This document shows, piece after piece, positions 29,640 through 41,267 of a DNA stretch of 64,000 nucleotides. The position numbers and the translations under genes are program-made. Each line of letters opens with the position of its first letter. The first letter of the stretch is position 1. The DNA comes from Tubulanus polymorphus (lineage: Eukaryota; Nemertea; Palaeonemertea; Tubulaniformes; Tubulanidae), in assembly GCF_964204645.1 (NCBI RefSeq), contig NW_027437437.1, positions 1-64,000 on the forward strand. Reading direction: 5' to 3'. Below the pieces are notes generated by a model, which made no database searches, was not told where the DNA came from, and saw only the letters and a program-made list of their open reading frames with translations.

Positions 29640-31641
29640 TTAATCGTCTTCTTCTGATTCTTCATCATGGGCGATTCTTCTGATCTTGTCTCGTGCCTTC
29701 GTTGCGGCACCTCGTGGTAACCGAGATAGCAACACTTCCGCATCAGAATCGTCTACTTCAGCATCTCGTCCAGACTGTGGACGGGACACGTCACCCTTTG
29801 TAGCTTCTCGGACCTCCAAAGGATAAAGTTTCGATATGGAGCGATTGGTTGAACCATTCTTAGTACGTAGTGACACGAAACGTACTAAACTGTCTCTACC
29901 ATAATGCAGATCTGTAACGACACCCATCTGCCACTTTGACCTTGGCTCTTCATCCTCGATCAGCACAACATCTCCGCGACTTATGAATAGTTCATTCTTG
30001 CCGGCTTTCTGTTGATAGTATTCACGCAAAGACGCCAAGTACTCTCGCGCCCATCTATTCCAAAAGTGCTGCATAATTACAGACAGATGTTTCGATCTCG
30101 ATTCTGCGACGCAAGGCTTCAGCTCAAAGTCTGGGTCCTCTAATTCCCCCGGGGCCACATACGAATGCGGCAATGAGGTGACACGCCTACCAACCATAAG
30201 CTGAGACGGAGTTAGAGGATTCTCATCCGACGGGTCTGACGACAAATAGGTTAACGGACGATCGTTCACGACGCTTTCTACTTCGGTTATGACGGTTCGA
30301 AACTCATCGATAGTTAAAAGCGCTCGACCAACGATTTTCTTCAAAACACTCTTCACGACTCCTACTAAGCCCTCCCAATAGCCTCCGACCCAGGGGGCAC
30401 GTTTCGGTATAAAATTCCACGATACGCCGTTTTGACTAATAAACTCCTTAGCCTTAATGATTTAGAAGCATCGTCCGACAATATTTTCTTCGGTAGTGAT
30501 CTTCTCGCAACAAATCTTCTAAACGCGCGAATAAACGATGCGGTTGTTAGGTCTTCTGTCACCTCGAGATGTACACCACGACTAACCGAACACGTAAAAA
30601 GACAAATATATGCCTTTCCGATAGTAGACGGAGTTCTGACGTTAAACGGTCCAGCATAATCCAGTCCGGTATAAAAGAACGCTGGAACTCGAGCAACTCT
30701 ATTTACTGGTAGCGGTGGAGGATCCGGAAAACGGAACGGACGGCTGTTGAATCTACGACAAATGACACATTGACGGAGGCGACTTTTAACCAGTTGACGG
30801 ATGCACGGTATCCAGTACATCTGACGTATGTACGATACAGTAGAATTTACTCCCAGGTGGAATACCTTCTCATGCGCATCTTTGATAACGAGATTACTAA
30901 ATGCATGTAACTTCGGCAGCAGACACGGATATTTCGTAGAAGAAGCAATATCAGCGTTATCGATTCTACCGCGAGAGCGTATAAGCCCTTCTACGTCCAT
31001 ATAAAGCTGCAATTGACGGATTATCGGAGTTTTGACTTTCACCTGACCTCCTGACTATACGGAATGAACATCTGGAAACTCAGAACGTTGCAAGTCTCTG
31101 ATTCACGACAATCGCGCCGCTTCTATCTCGGTTTGATCCAAAGGTTCACGGTTTTTCAATTTACCTCGCGTATTGTCAATAATTCGACGCACCCAGGCGG
31201 TGACGCGCAACAACTTGCGGAGACTCGACATCCTAGTCGCATCCACTATTTCAGTAACACCAACTTTTTCACGTGGAACGGCTCCCTTAACTGAGTTCAC
31301 ATCAGTACCCACTTCCATAGCAGAAATAAATGCTGAATATGGCGACCATGTCGGATGACTCCCAGAAACCAACCATTTTGGTCCATGCCACCATAACGAA
31401 TTACTATGTAGGTCATCGGTCGACTCACACGATAATAAATCAGCTGGGTTTTCCTGCGTTGGACAGAAACCCCATTCAGCATCAGGGATCAAACTCCTGA
31501 TCTCCTTACCCTTTTAGCTTCAAACGACTTCAATGGTTTCTCAGTAGAAATCCTGTACAGTACAGATTGGCTGTCCGACCACATGTACAATTTCAACGGT
31601 TGACCGATTTCCCGAATAATACTACTAGCCAGACGTGACCC
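29640..31641 (-). pseudogene. BEL/Pao pol: RNase H end and integrase
   Basis: From high to low coordinate: RNase H (GSRLASSIIREIGQPLKLYMWSDSQSV), a linker with QENPADLLS and WWHGPKWL, integrase H2C2 zinc-binding (HEKVFHLGVNS...CVICRR), rve core (YTGLDYAGPF, ILSDDASKS, then an out-of-frame region expected to hold the Glu), and the DUF5641-like C-terminus (NPLTPSQLMVGRR, RWAREYLASLREYYQQ, GDVVLIEDE, WQMGVVTDLH). Frameshifts occur near 30365, 31050 and 31490. The element continues on the other side of the nested transposon at 56783. Confidence 0.9.
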
Positions 31642-31645
31642 TATA
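31642..31645. other. TSD TATA, left
   Basis: Duplicate of 56779-56782. Removing 31646-56778 and one TATA joins BEL RNase H in frame as LELIAAV-IGSRLASSI. Confidence 0.8.
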
Positions 31646-31789
31646 CACCCTTCTCGTAACGTGGCGCTTTGTTGCGGCGGCAACGAGAACTAACTAATAG
31701 TGACGTCATTCGGTGAACGATTTTACTTCCGCGAGCGCGGTACTCTACCCTGTGATCTCGTGATATTAATCGCTGCTAGTGCTAGAATT

Positions 31790-33958
31790 ATGGTAAGTAT
31801 GGGTAAGCAGTATCACCCATATCAATTATTGTTATCACCAGTAATGTAATGTGCGATTAATGCCAGTGTATGACCTCTTTATCGGCGAGAAATCGACCGA
31901 GATTCAACTTGAACTACTTAACAAAATTCCGGCGAGGTTTGTAGGTCACCTCCTCCGCACTGCCACAGATAAGACATTTGAGTCATTTCCTTGAATCTTT
32001 TTTTTGAACTGTTAGATTAAACGATCTCTCAGCTAATAAATCACTTATGTACCAGTACTCAATAATAACAGCTTCGGAAGTCAAAATATTGTTGTTAGGC
32101 TAGCCTCTAGTGAATCAGTATATAAAAACCTTCTTGGGTATCATTCATTTATTACGTACGCATAAGATTTGAATATTTCACCCCCCCCCCCCCCCTGTAC
32201 GCAAAATCGGCCGTTTTTTCATATACATTAAGCATTACAGTATGCAATTGCACTTACCCCTCCCCCCTCCCCTAGTGCGTATGTAATAAATGAATGACCC
32301 CTTGTTACTTAACTGTCTTAAGACACAGCAGGCTAGATAATACTAACAACTAATACAATTTTATTCTTTTGATTTTTTAGGATGATCACTACTATTCATT
32401 TAGTTTATCGAAGGATTATGAAACCGAGAGCCGTGACGAAGATTCAAGGAGAAAGAAAGGTTCTACGGTTAGTAAAATTAATTTGTACATGCCTAATATT
32501 CAAGAGCAAATATTTTTGATTTCTTGATAAAATTCTAATAATCGTACGTTCATAGATTTATCATAAGACTGATAATTAAACAAAATTTGAGCTTTATCCC
32601 CTATCTGTTATGATTAATTTACAATGCCTTATTGAACAATTTGCAACAATAATTTATATCGATTTAATTTTTTTTAGAGTCGGAGAAGCTGCTGCGTCCC
32701 TTATTGCACCAAATCCGGATATTATCATGTTGAAGGCCACGGTGTAGTTTCATATTTTAGTTTCCCATCAGAACTTGGGCTGAGAAAACAGTGGTTGGCC
32801 CGCATTAAACGTGATGAAGGAGACCTGTTTGAAATAACGAAAAACACATTTGTGTGCTCGCAGCATTTCAAAAAGGACGATTATCGTGATGTATCCAGTT
32901 ATTCAGGACGTAGATATCTTAAGTCAACCGCCATTCCGTCTGTGTTTTCTTGTTGGGAAGGAGAAGTCACGAACTGGAACCTAAAAAAACTGAGGAAACC
33001 AAATAAACTTGTTAACTTATGTGATTCGCGCGTTCAAACTACATGTACATCAGTAGTTCCAACGGAGGATACTTCAGAATTTGCCCCCACGTGTGAGCCA
33101 ATTTCTTTGTTCGAAGACGATGGACCGGATTTGCTTGAAACAACTGTTACTGATAATGGCATGGACTTGATGTCATGTAGTACTACAATAACTCATAATG
33201 ATTACACAGAACTTTTAAACAGGATATCTAACCTTGAACTAGAAAATGAAAAGCTCCAGTCTCAGGTGGAAAGTTTGCAATCAGAAAACAGATTTACCAT
33301 TGATAGACTTAGTGTTGATAATATAACATTCTATACAGGTTTTCCAAATATAGAGACTTTTAATTCAGTGCTAAAATTTTTAAACCCGGGAGAACTTGGT
33401 GAAAATTTAATAGTGGCTAAATCAGAACCCTCTGCATCAGTTATAAAAAAGGGTCGGCCATTTGCTTTGTCTCCTAGGGACCAGTTTTTTTCTGTTTTTG
33501 ACTAGGATACGACTTGGTCTATTAGAGCAAGACCTAGCTAACCGATTTGATATCTCAGTTGCTACAGTTAGCCGTTTGATTATAACCTGGGCTAATTTTG
33601 TTTATCTTAGACTTGGCGCTCTGCCAATTTGGTCTTCAATTTGCCCTTTGATCAGGGTGATGACATTATGGCAGATAAAGGGTTTGATATTCAAGATTTG
33701 TTGGATCCTATGGGTGTTCATCTTAATATTCCGCCATTTCTTCAGATGCAAGACCAAATGTCTGCTGATGATGTTGCCAAAACACAGTCAGTGGCAGCTG
33801 AACGGATTCATGTCGAAAGATTGATTAATAAGGTCAAAACCTTTCATATTTTTGATCAAGTGATCCCATTGAGTTTAAGTGGATCAATAAATCAAATATG
33901 GACAGTATGTGCTCTTTTAACACTGTTCCAAAACCCAATTATATCTGTATCTGATTAA
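31790..33958 (+). pseudogene. THAP-domain DDE transposase
   Basis: Exon 1 is a minimal ATG (31790-31792) followed by GTAAGT. Exon 2 is 32381-32467 (donor GTTAGT), and exon 3 starts at 32678, all phase-consistent. Exon 3 opens with a C2CH THAP finger (SCCVPYC...YFSFPSELGLRKQWL...CSQHF), then a coiled coil (LENEKLQSQVESLQSEN). A T-run indel near 33490 shifts frame into an HTH (RLGLLEQDLANRFDISVATVSRLI). About 300 bp of the DDE domain is missing at ~33630, and the frame resumes as FDQGDDIMADKGFDIQDLL...VERLINKVKTF of a DDE_Tnp_4 domain to the stop at 33958. The transposase is inactive. Confidence 0.8.
32136..32302. repeat. MITE-like inverted repeat in THAP intron
   Basis: GGGTATCATTCATTTATTAC at the left is matched in inverse by GTAATAAATGAATGACCCC at the right (arms ~26 bp). 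It contains a C15 run (32181-32195) and a second C-rich stretch. The first intron of the THAP gene hosts it. Confidence 0.7.
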
Positions 33959-34186
33959 TGATTATGTATATATGTCAAGATGTGTGAAATATTTTGAAAA
34001 AATGTATTTCTGCTTAATTAAAAACTTGAAAAATAATGTGAAAATCCTCGTATTATGCTGTGAAAAATGTATTTGATAACAAACTGCAAGTCCATTGATA
34101 TATTGGAACTCTCATTTTATTGCTTACAAAATCAATTTATCAGTTAAAATATACTGTACGTGTGCACATTCTTATGGTTGTTAAAC
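33959..34186. other. intergenic between convergent genes
   Basis: AT-rich 3' region shared by the convergent THAP and YqaJ genes; no feature seen. Confidence 0.5.
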
Positions 34187-36361
34187 TTAATTTTCATTCA
34201 TGGCAGGAAGGAAATATCTAATGAAGAAATTTGCTAATTTTGCAACCGCCTCATTCCAAAATTCAAGATCGAATGGAACACGGATTATCAACATGCCTTT
34301 ACTTGTATAAACCAGAAAGTCACACCAAGTTAACCCAGTCAAGGCCATCTGGCCTTGAATCTGGGCATAGTAATCACGGTCTTTTCGAAGAAAATATTTG
34401 TTCCCTATTTCTTCGCAGCAAAACGTTGGATTGGAACAAGCTCCCTGTGGTTTTATGTCCCGAAAAGAATAGGGACATTTGACTTCGAGAAGTCCTAAGC
34501 CTACTTTACTATCGATACATTTGCGATCAGGGGAGGCACCCAGCCAGGGGACATATGGATGTACCACCAGTCCTGATTCGAAACAAGTGACAGGATTACC
34601 TATGTTTTGCATATATTGAACATATCTATCTACAGCCTTCGATTCGTATTCCCTGCCGTACTTTATGGCTTGAACATGAGATCTTTTTTCACTGATCTTT
34701 TTTCACCATAAGGGACTTGGCAAAATCTACGGAATATGATTTTCTTCTAAGAATTCTACCGAAATTACTGCTAGTAATCAATCCTTTTCTTGCATCTGAC
34801 CAAAGGGGGTTTGAATTTTGTCCGACTGTAGATTTTTCTAAGCTAATGCACTGATCCAAGGTCAGTTGGAAATTGGTAATTTTCGGTTCTAATTCGTGTA
34901 TCAAAATATCTGGCAACACAAAATTACATCTAAGTTTTCCATCTGGGTTTGATAACGGTAAATCTGGAAATGTTTGCTTGGTATATGGGTAATATTTGTC
35001 TGCTTCCAATTCCAGACTGCAGTATACAGTCATGTCACCTTCAGTAATTGCTAATTGGTGTGCTAATGTAGACCCAACTGGAGTTTCAAAGCCCATTCTT
35101 GTTCGAACCTTTCCAACCGATTTGAGATTGAGGTTTTTACAAATACCTGTATGAGGATTTAGTTTTTTCATTTCCTCTAAAAGTAGTTGAGCACCATCAT
35201 TGCTCCTAATTGCTAGGCCTCTAGCATCATAAAGTGTACTGCTCACTCCTTTTTTTTGTTTTTCATACTCAGGTTTTAGCACACAATACCCCATGATAGG
35301 CTCAGCATTGACACCAGCTGTTCTTGGTCTATGCCACTGCTGGGGTTCGTCAGTACAAGTTCCAGGTTTTGGGAACTCCTTCAGTTCCATAAACTTGCAA
35401 TGGTTTAGATAGAAAAGTAAACCAACAATATGGTTACAATGACCATTAAGCCCAGCTACACAAGAACATGTTGCATTTGCTACAAACCCGGTATCGTTTA
35501 ATGTACACTGTAATCTGTAGGGCTCTTCATTTTTCTTTTGAGATCTAAAACTCTGACATTTAATCAAGCACAAATTCTTTTCATTATCCCGAGCAGAAAA
35601 TACATTATGAATATAGTTCTCGTAGAAAAACTTATATCCTTTGTGTAAGGTCTTTTCAATATATGTACTTCCTGTAATCCTCCTTCCTGATGTCTCTACG
35701 TGTTGTCTGATCGTAACATATGATATGTTTGGAATATTTACAACAGAGTTTCCCCATTCTCTGATGGAACTAAATGTATTGATATTACTGCTAGTATTAG
35801 TAAAGTTTCTTGGATTAGTGCTACTACTGCAGGAGGTGCACTTCGATTTCTTCAAATTGGAGTAGCACTTATGAGGGTCAGGGTCTACAATCTTATGCGA
35901 GATCTTCGTATTTTCTTCGACCCTAGAAATGAAAATGTGCAATGTGCATTTCTAAAATGTGCAGTTTCTAAGGTGTGCAATGTGTACTGTTTAAAATGGG
36001 CAATGTGTATCTAAAATGACCCGTGAAAGTGCATGAAAATCTAAATTCAAACCTAAAAAATGAAACATTTGCAGTCATCCTGTAGTTCTGCCGAAAGAAA
36101 AGGAGGACTGGAAATCCTGGTAACTCCGTAGAGTTCGACAGTAAAATACGACTTTAAATAAATCAATATAGTTTATTAAAAATTAAACTTAACATAAACA
36201 ACATAAAATTGAATTCAGTACCTATTCACCAAGACAGCTTTTGTGTCAGCAGCTCTGTACTTCAGATTACGACATTTCAACCAGAATTGAAGTTCACCCT
36301 TCTTGCAGTCCTTAGCTGGTTTCTGTAGGAGCGCTCCTGGTATATCACTGGCCGTTAACTA
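34187..36361 (-). pseudogene. SAP + SWIM zinc finger + YqaJ exonuclease protein
   Basis: A separate exon at 36217-36361 encodes a SAP-like segment (ASDIPGALLQ...GELQFWLKCRNLKYRAADTKAVLVNR) after a TTTTAG acceptor. The main part (34689-35942; the true exon starts after TTTCTAG at ~35927, not at the ATG) contains a SWIM finger (CSCVAGLNGHCNH) and the start of the YqaJ fold (NPLWSDARKGLITSSNFGRILRR). After a frameshift near 34690 the nuclease continues (34187-34680) with WLGASPDRK and LEVKCPYS, the D...ExK catalytic pattern of YqaJ/lambda exonuclease. First exon candidate at 56678-56699. The Maverick lies in the intron between them. Confidence 0.75.
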
Positions 36362-36727
36362 AAATCGAAAAATTCTGTTCAGTCACTTGAATTAACTACA
36401 AGGCGAGGGGTACATTTTTGGCCATTAAAACTACATGCATAGTAGGACCGGTACACTAGTAGTATACATCATTACTATCTCTGGACAATCACAAAGAAAT
36501 TTAGGCTGCGGTGAAAATTTATCACAATTTACCAATTATTATTTTATGTAAAAATACAGATACATCCAAAATACAGTCGAATGAATGTTGGTAGTTGAAT
36601 TAGCCAGGAAAATAAAGAATAAGCTATCTTTTAATTTTTGGTCTTAAAGGCCTACCTCATTGCACGTGCAGAAATTGTCGTAACCTAGATCGTAGACGTC
36701 AGCTGTAGGCCTATCATTACCAACAAG
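36362..36727. other. intron-like sequence of the SWIM/YqaJ gene
   Basis: No coding signal. It ends at the Maverick insertion site. Confidence 0.4.
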
Positions 36728-36733
36728 TGTGCT
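36728..36733. other. Maverick target duplication, left (TGTGCT)
   Basis: GTGCT directly abuts the element on both sides. Counting the terminal T of the right TIR as flank gives a 6-bp TGTGCT duplicate (55924-55929), the length usual for Mavericks. Confidence 0.8.
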
Positions 36734-37121
36734 AGTAATAGGGGTAATGGGCTTTCATACCAAAGGTCGAAAGGTCGAGCTCATTAAAAACAAAACATTA
36801 AAAGTAATTTAAAACTATAATATATTTTCATAACCGTGTACATTTTATATTATAACTAAATATTTATTCTAAGATATCAATAATTTAAAAAGCATATTGT
36901 ATTAAATCAATTGGTCGCGGAGCGGAGCGGTAGCGAAGCGAAATTGATTTATTTACAATACACAAATTCATATAATCAAATATAATCAAATAATAATAAT
37001 ATTCAACTGAAATACACACGGTTATGAAAATATATTATAGTTTTAAATTACTTTTAATGTTTTGTTTTTAATGAACTCGACCATTCAACCTTTAACCTGA
37101 AAGCCCATTACCCCTATTACT
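36734..37121. repeat. 388-bp palindrome at left terminus
   Basis: The outer arm AGTAATAGGGGTAATGGGCT returns inverted at 37102-37121. Arms of ~110 bp match closely through TTCATAACCGTGT, and a middle section has diverged. The tip re-pairs (AAATCAATT / AATTGATTT) around a GC-rich loop of GCGGA/AGCGA units (36911-36941) that stands out in AT-rich DNA. Confidence 0.85.
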
Positions 37122-37315
37122 CTTAAAATATCCATATATATGAATAAAATATAAATGAATAACTTCTAAAATCAATTTTAATAAAAAATTTAGTATTAAA
37201 ATGGAAGCAAATAAGTACTACTGTCCAACATGTAATATCAATGTAGATAAATCCCAAAAATCAAGACACAATAAAACTAAAACACATTTAGAGAATAAAT
37301 TGAAACTAGAATATA
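36734..37315 (+). repeat. left terminal inverted repeat, includes polymerase 5' end
   Basis: Matches 55336-55924 inverted. The outer ~51 bp are identical, the middle differs in length, and the inner part (from CTTAAAATAT) continues through the promoter and the first ~38 codons of the polymerase ORF. Confidence 0.85.
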
Positions 37316-40300
37316 AAGATGATATATTAGAAACTAAATTAGATGAATTAAAGAATGAAAAAGAAACATACAAATGTGATACATGTAATCAATCATTCAG
37401 TGATAAAAGATATTATAATGAACATTTAAAATCTAAAAGTCATATTAGAAATAAGAATAATGATATTTTAGGCGAAGATTATTTTGATAAAGATAATGAT
37501 AAGAAACAGAAGACAATTAAAAGCATAAAAAATAAATTAAACAATAAAAGACCATACATGGAAGATGTAAGAAATTATATTAATTCATTAGATAATAAAA
37601 AAGATATAGAGATAACCGAAGCATTTAAAAGTGATATTGGCCCAGCAGCTATCGAGTTTAAATTTCATAAAGGAAAAACATTAGAAGAAAATAAAAAACA
37701 TTTAGAAAATATGAAAGAAATAATAAAAATAATTACTGATGTCGAATATCCTAAAATAAGTATTTCACCAAAAGTAAAGTTTATAAAATCTGAAGATAAA
37801 CCAATATATAATATAAATTCTCATTCACAACATATTATATCTAAACAACATATAGATGATAAATTAGATAAATGTTATAATGAAGTAAAAACTAAAATAG
37901 AAGAGAAATATTTTGAAGGATCTGGTTTAATATTTGATGAAATAATATTTATGACTTTACATGTTTATAACACAAAATATAATAAGTTAACTAAATCAAA
38001 ACCAATAGATGAAAATAATGTATCATATTATAAAGAACCAGATATTGAAGCATCGAGTTATATCAAACTACCATTTAAAACTAATGCTGTTATAAATGTA
38101 CAAAATGAAGATGATAAATGTTTTCTATGGACAATCATAAGTTGTTTACATCCAACAGAAGATATTACACATACTTATAGATTAACAAATTATAAACAAT
38201 TTGAAAATAATTATAAGATAGATAAGTATCCTGTTATAATAAAAAACATCCCAAAAATAGAAAGAGATAATAATTTAAGAATAAATGTATTTGATTTATT
38301 CAAATTACCAAATACAAAAGGTAACAATATAAAACATCATACATTAGAACCTTTATACCTATCAAAAGATTATGATTCAAATGATGTTATAGATATACTA
38401 TATTATGAGAATCATTATATGTGGATTAAACAAATCGATTTATTTTTTAAATCAGAAAATGATCACCATAAAATATATCTTTGTAGAAAATGTTTACATA
38501 AATTCAGTAATGAAAGTACATTATTAAATCATAAACAATTATGTGAAAATCATGATTATTGTAAATTAGTTTTACCAAATGAAAAGGATAAAATATTAGA
38601 ATTCAAAAAATATGATTACAAAAATAAAGTACCATTTGTTATATATGGAGATTTTGAATCATTAAATAAAGAACTAACTGATCAAGATAGAAAAGAAATA
38701 TATTATAAGAGAAAGAAATTAAATTCTAATGAAAATGATTTTTCAGATGAACCACCAAAAACAAATACTATTAAAAAGATTCATCAATCAGCTGCAGCTT
38801 TCGGGTTATATATTAAATCTGATTATCCAGAACTAATTGAAAGTGAATATTATCATTATAGAAATGAAAATGTTATCAATCATTTTTGTGACTTATTAAT
38901 TGAATATGAAATAAGATTTAGTAAATTATTGAATACAAATATAGTAATTATAATGACAGAAGAAGATAAAGAAGCATTTGCGTTTGCAGGTAAATGTTAT
39001 TATTGTGAAAAGACATTTAATTATAAAGATAAAAAAGTAAGAGACCATGATCATTTGAATGGAAAGTTTAGAGGCGCTGCACATGAGAATTGTAATTTAC
39101 AAGCTAAGAAAATTAATTTTGTACCAGTTATATTTCATAATCTATCAGGATATGATGCACATTTATTTATCAAACAGTTATGTCATAAAATAGAAGAAAT
39201 TAATAATGAAATAGAAAGATTAAATTCAAATAGATCAAAAGATAAAATACGAACTTATAAATTTAGAATGTTAGCTAAAACATCTGAGAATTATATATCA
39301 TTCCAATTTGGTTGCCTAAGATTTATAGATTCGTATAGATTTTTAAATAGTTCATTAGATAACTTATCAAAATCATTAGTTGATGATGAATTAAAGATAT
39401 TAAAACAACACTACCCAAATAATGATGATTTTCAATTAATGAGATATAAAGGAGCAATTCCATATTCATTTTATAAATCACATAATGATTTTAACATAAC
39501 TGAATTATTAAATGAACAATTCTATGATGAATTAAAAAATGAATATGTTAAAGATGAAGTATATAATAGAACATTGAATATTTGGAATCATTTCAAAATA
39601 GAAAATCATGGGCAATTCGTAGATTTATATCTAAAATCAGATGTATTATTATTAACCGATATATTCGAAAGGTTTAGAGATGTAAACCTAAAATATTTTA
39701 ACATTGATCCTTGTCATTGTTATTCATCACCAGGATTAACATGGGATTGTGGATTAAAATTTACAGATATAAAAATGGATTTGTTAACAAATATAGATCA
39801 ATTACTATTATTTGAAAAATCTATAAGAGGAGGAGTTTCAGGTGTATTAGGTGACAGATATTTCAATGTAAATGATAACCCTGGATATAAGTTATTATAT
39901 ATAGATGCAAATAATTTGTATGGTTGGACAATGATGGAACCACAACCATATGGAGTATTAGAAATAAGTGAAGTTTTACAGAATGAAAATAATGATAAAT
40001 TTGATTGGAAGAAAAGAATCCTAGATATTGCAGATGATTCAGATACTGGTTACTTCTTTGTTGTAGATTTAGAATATCCTGAACATATTAAATTTAAATC
40101 TAGACATCTAGCTTACTGCCCAGAACATAAAACTGTAACTCATGAAGAATTATCAAATTACCAAAAAAGAATTAAACCCGAAAATCATATTCATACAGAA
40201 AAGTTAATGGTAACTCAAGAAGATAAATATAATTATGTAGTACATTATAGAATGTTGAAGTTTTATTTGAATCAAGGAATGGTTCTAAAAAAAGTACATA

Positions 40301-41238
40301 GATATATTTCATTTAGTCAATCTAAATGGTTAGAAAAATATATAGATTTTAACACCAAACAGAGAACTGAAGCTAAAACTGATTTCGAAAAAGATTTCTT
40401 CAAGTTAATGAATAATGCATTCTATGGTAAGACTTGTGAAAATATTAGAAATAGAAATGATATTGAGTTAGTTAGTAATGGTAAAAGAATTAGACATTTA
40501 CAATCATATCCTAAGTTCATTGGTAACAGAATATTTGATGAAAATTTAGCTGCAGTTAAAATGAGAAGAACATCAATGAAATTTAATAAACCGATCTATG
40601 TTGGCGCTTCAGTTTTAGAAATATCAAAATTACTAATGTATGAATTCTATTATAATGTATTACAACCACTTTTTGGAGAAAAACATATAGAAATATTATA
40701 TTTTGATACCGACAGTTACATATTAAAGATAAAAACTGATAACATAACAGATGATTTAAAAACATTAAAACATCATTTTGATTTTAGTAACTATCCTAAA
40801 GATCATGAATTGTTTAGCAATGACAATAAAAAAGTTCCCGGTAAATTCAAAGATGAATTAGGTGGTGAAGAAATGATTGAATTCATTGGTATTAGATCTA
40901 AAATGTATTCATATAAAACTAAAGAACATGACGCTAAAAAGTTAAAAGGAATAACAAAAAGTATAGTAGAAAAGAATATTCATTTCAAAGATTACATCAA
41001 TTGTATATTCAATGAAGAAGTTAGAAAACATAAGATGAGATGTTTAAGATCTGAAGATCATGAAATGTTTATTGAAGAAATTGAAAAGATAAGTCTAAAC
41101 CCATTTGATGATAAAAGATATATTTTAGATGATGGAATTCATACAGTTGATTATGGTTGCAATGTAGATGAATACTTAAAATTTAAAAGAGAAGAAACAA
41201 AAGAGAACGAGATAATGAAAAGAATTCTAACGTGTTAA
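37201..41238 (+). CDS. PolB: protein-primed family B DNA polymerase
   Basis: 1345 residues and intact. Two C2H2 fingers sit at residues 8-29 and 59-81, and a third C2H2-like finger at ~428-451 (CRKC...H...C/H). The CFLW segment at ~312 is typical of Maverick polymerase N-domains. The exonuclease has ExoI YGDFES (~484), ExoII FHNLSGYDAH (~645) and ExoIII YLKSDVLLLTD (~808). Between them is a CYYC...RDHDHLNGKFRGAAHENC cluster (~597-631) resembling HNH/endonuclease VII zinc sites. The polymerase has motif A DANNLYGW (~902), motif B KLMNNAFYGK (~1068) and motif C YFDTDS (~1168). Expected role: protein-primed replication of the linear element. The start is set by the ATG after ATTAAA and by the TIR copy at 55449 that begins with the same residues. 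Confidence 0.95.
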   Translation: MEANKYYCPTCNINVDKSQKSRHNKTKTHLENKLKLEYKDDILETKLDELKNEKETYKCDTCNQSFSDKRYYNEHLKSKSHIRNKNNDILGEDYFDKDNDKKQKTIKSIKNKLNNKRPYMEDVRNYINSLDNKKDIEITEAFKSDIGPAAIEFKFHKGKTLEENKKHLENMKEIIKIITDVEYPKISISPKVKFIKSEDKPIYNINSHSQHIISKQHIDDKLDKCYNEVKTKIEEKYFEGSGLIFDEIIFMTLHVYNTKYNKLTKSKPIDENNVSYYKEPDIEASSYIKLPFKTNAVINVQNEDDKCFLWTIISCLHPTEDITHTYRLTNYKQFENNYKIDKYPVIIKNIPKIERDNNLRINVFDLFKLPNTKGNNIKHHTLEPLYLSKDYDSNDVIDILYYENHYMWIKQIDLFFKSENDHHKIYLCRKCLHKFSNESTLLNHKQLCENHDYCKLVLPNEKDKILEFKKYDYKNKVPFVIYGDFESLNKELTDQDRKEIYYKRKKLNSNENDFSDEPPKTNTIKKIHQSAAAFGLYIKSDYPELIESEYYHYRNENVINHFCDLLIEYEIRFSKLLNTNIVIIMTEEDKEAFAFAGKCYYCEKTFNYKDKKVRDHDHLNGKFRGAAHENCNLQAKKINFVPVIFHNLSGYDAHLFIKQLCHKIEEINNEIERLNSNRSKDKIRTYKFRMLAKTSENYISFQFGCLRFIDSYRFLNSSLDNLSKSLVDDELKILKQHYPNNDDFQLMRYKGAIPYSFYKSHNDFNITELLNEQFYDELKNEYVKDEVYNRTLNIWNHFKIENHGQFVDLYLKSDVLLLTDIFERFRDVNLKYFNIDPCHCYSSPGLTWDCGLKFTDIKMDLLTNIDQLLLFEKSIRGGVSGVLGDRYFNVNDNPGYKLLYIDANNLYGWTMMEPQPYGVLEISEVLQNENNDKFDWKKRILDIADDSDTGYFFVVDLEYPEHIKFKSRHLAYCPEHKTVTHEELSNYQKRIKPENHIHTEKLMVTQEDKYNYVVHYRMLKFYLNQGMVLKKVHRYISFSQSKWLEKYIDFNTKQRTEAKTDFEKDFFKLMNNAFYGKTCENIRNRNDIELVSNGKRIRHLQSYPKFIGNRIFDENLAAVKMRRTSMKFNKPIYVGASVLEISKLLMYEFYYNVLQPLFGEKHIEILYFDTDSYILKIKTDNITDDLKTLKHHFDFSNYPKDHELFSNDNKKVPGKFKDELGGEEMIEFIGIRSKMYSYKTKEHDAKKLKGITKSIVEKNIHFKDYINCIFNEEVRKHKMRCLRSEDHEMFIEEIEKISLNPFDDKRYILDDGIHTVDYGCNVDEYLKFKREETKENEIMKRILTC

Positions 41239-41267
41239 TCAAATTTTAATAAAAATATGTTATTAAG

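Noticed and set aside
30365-31042. Domesticated host integrase gene
   Set aside because: Frameshifts on both sides and adjacent RNase H and RT pieces show a decayed BEL/Pao element.
32181-32195. C15 tract as a functional site
   Set aside because: Homopolymer runs are prone to slippage and assembly error; kept only as part of the MITE.
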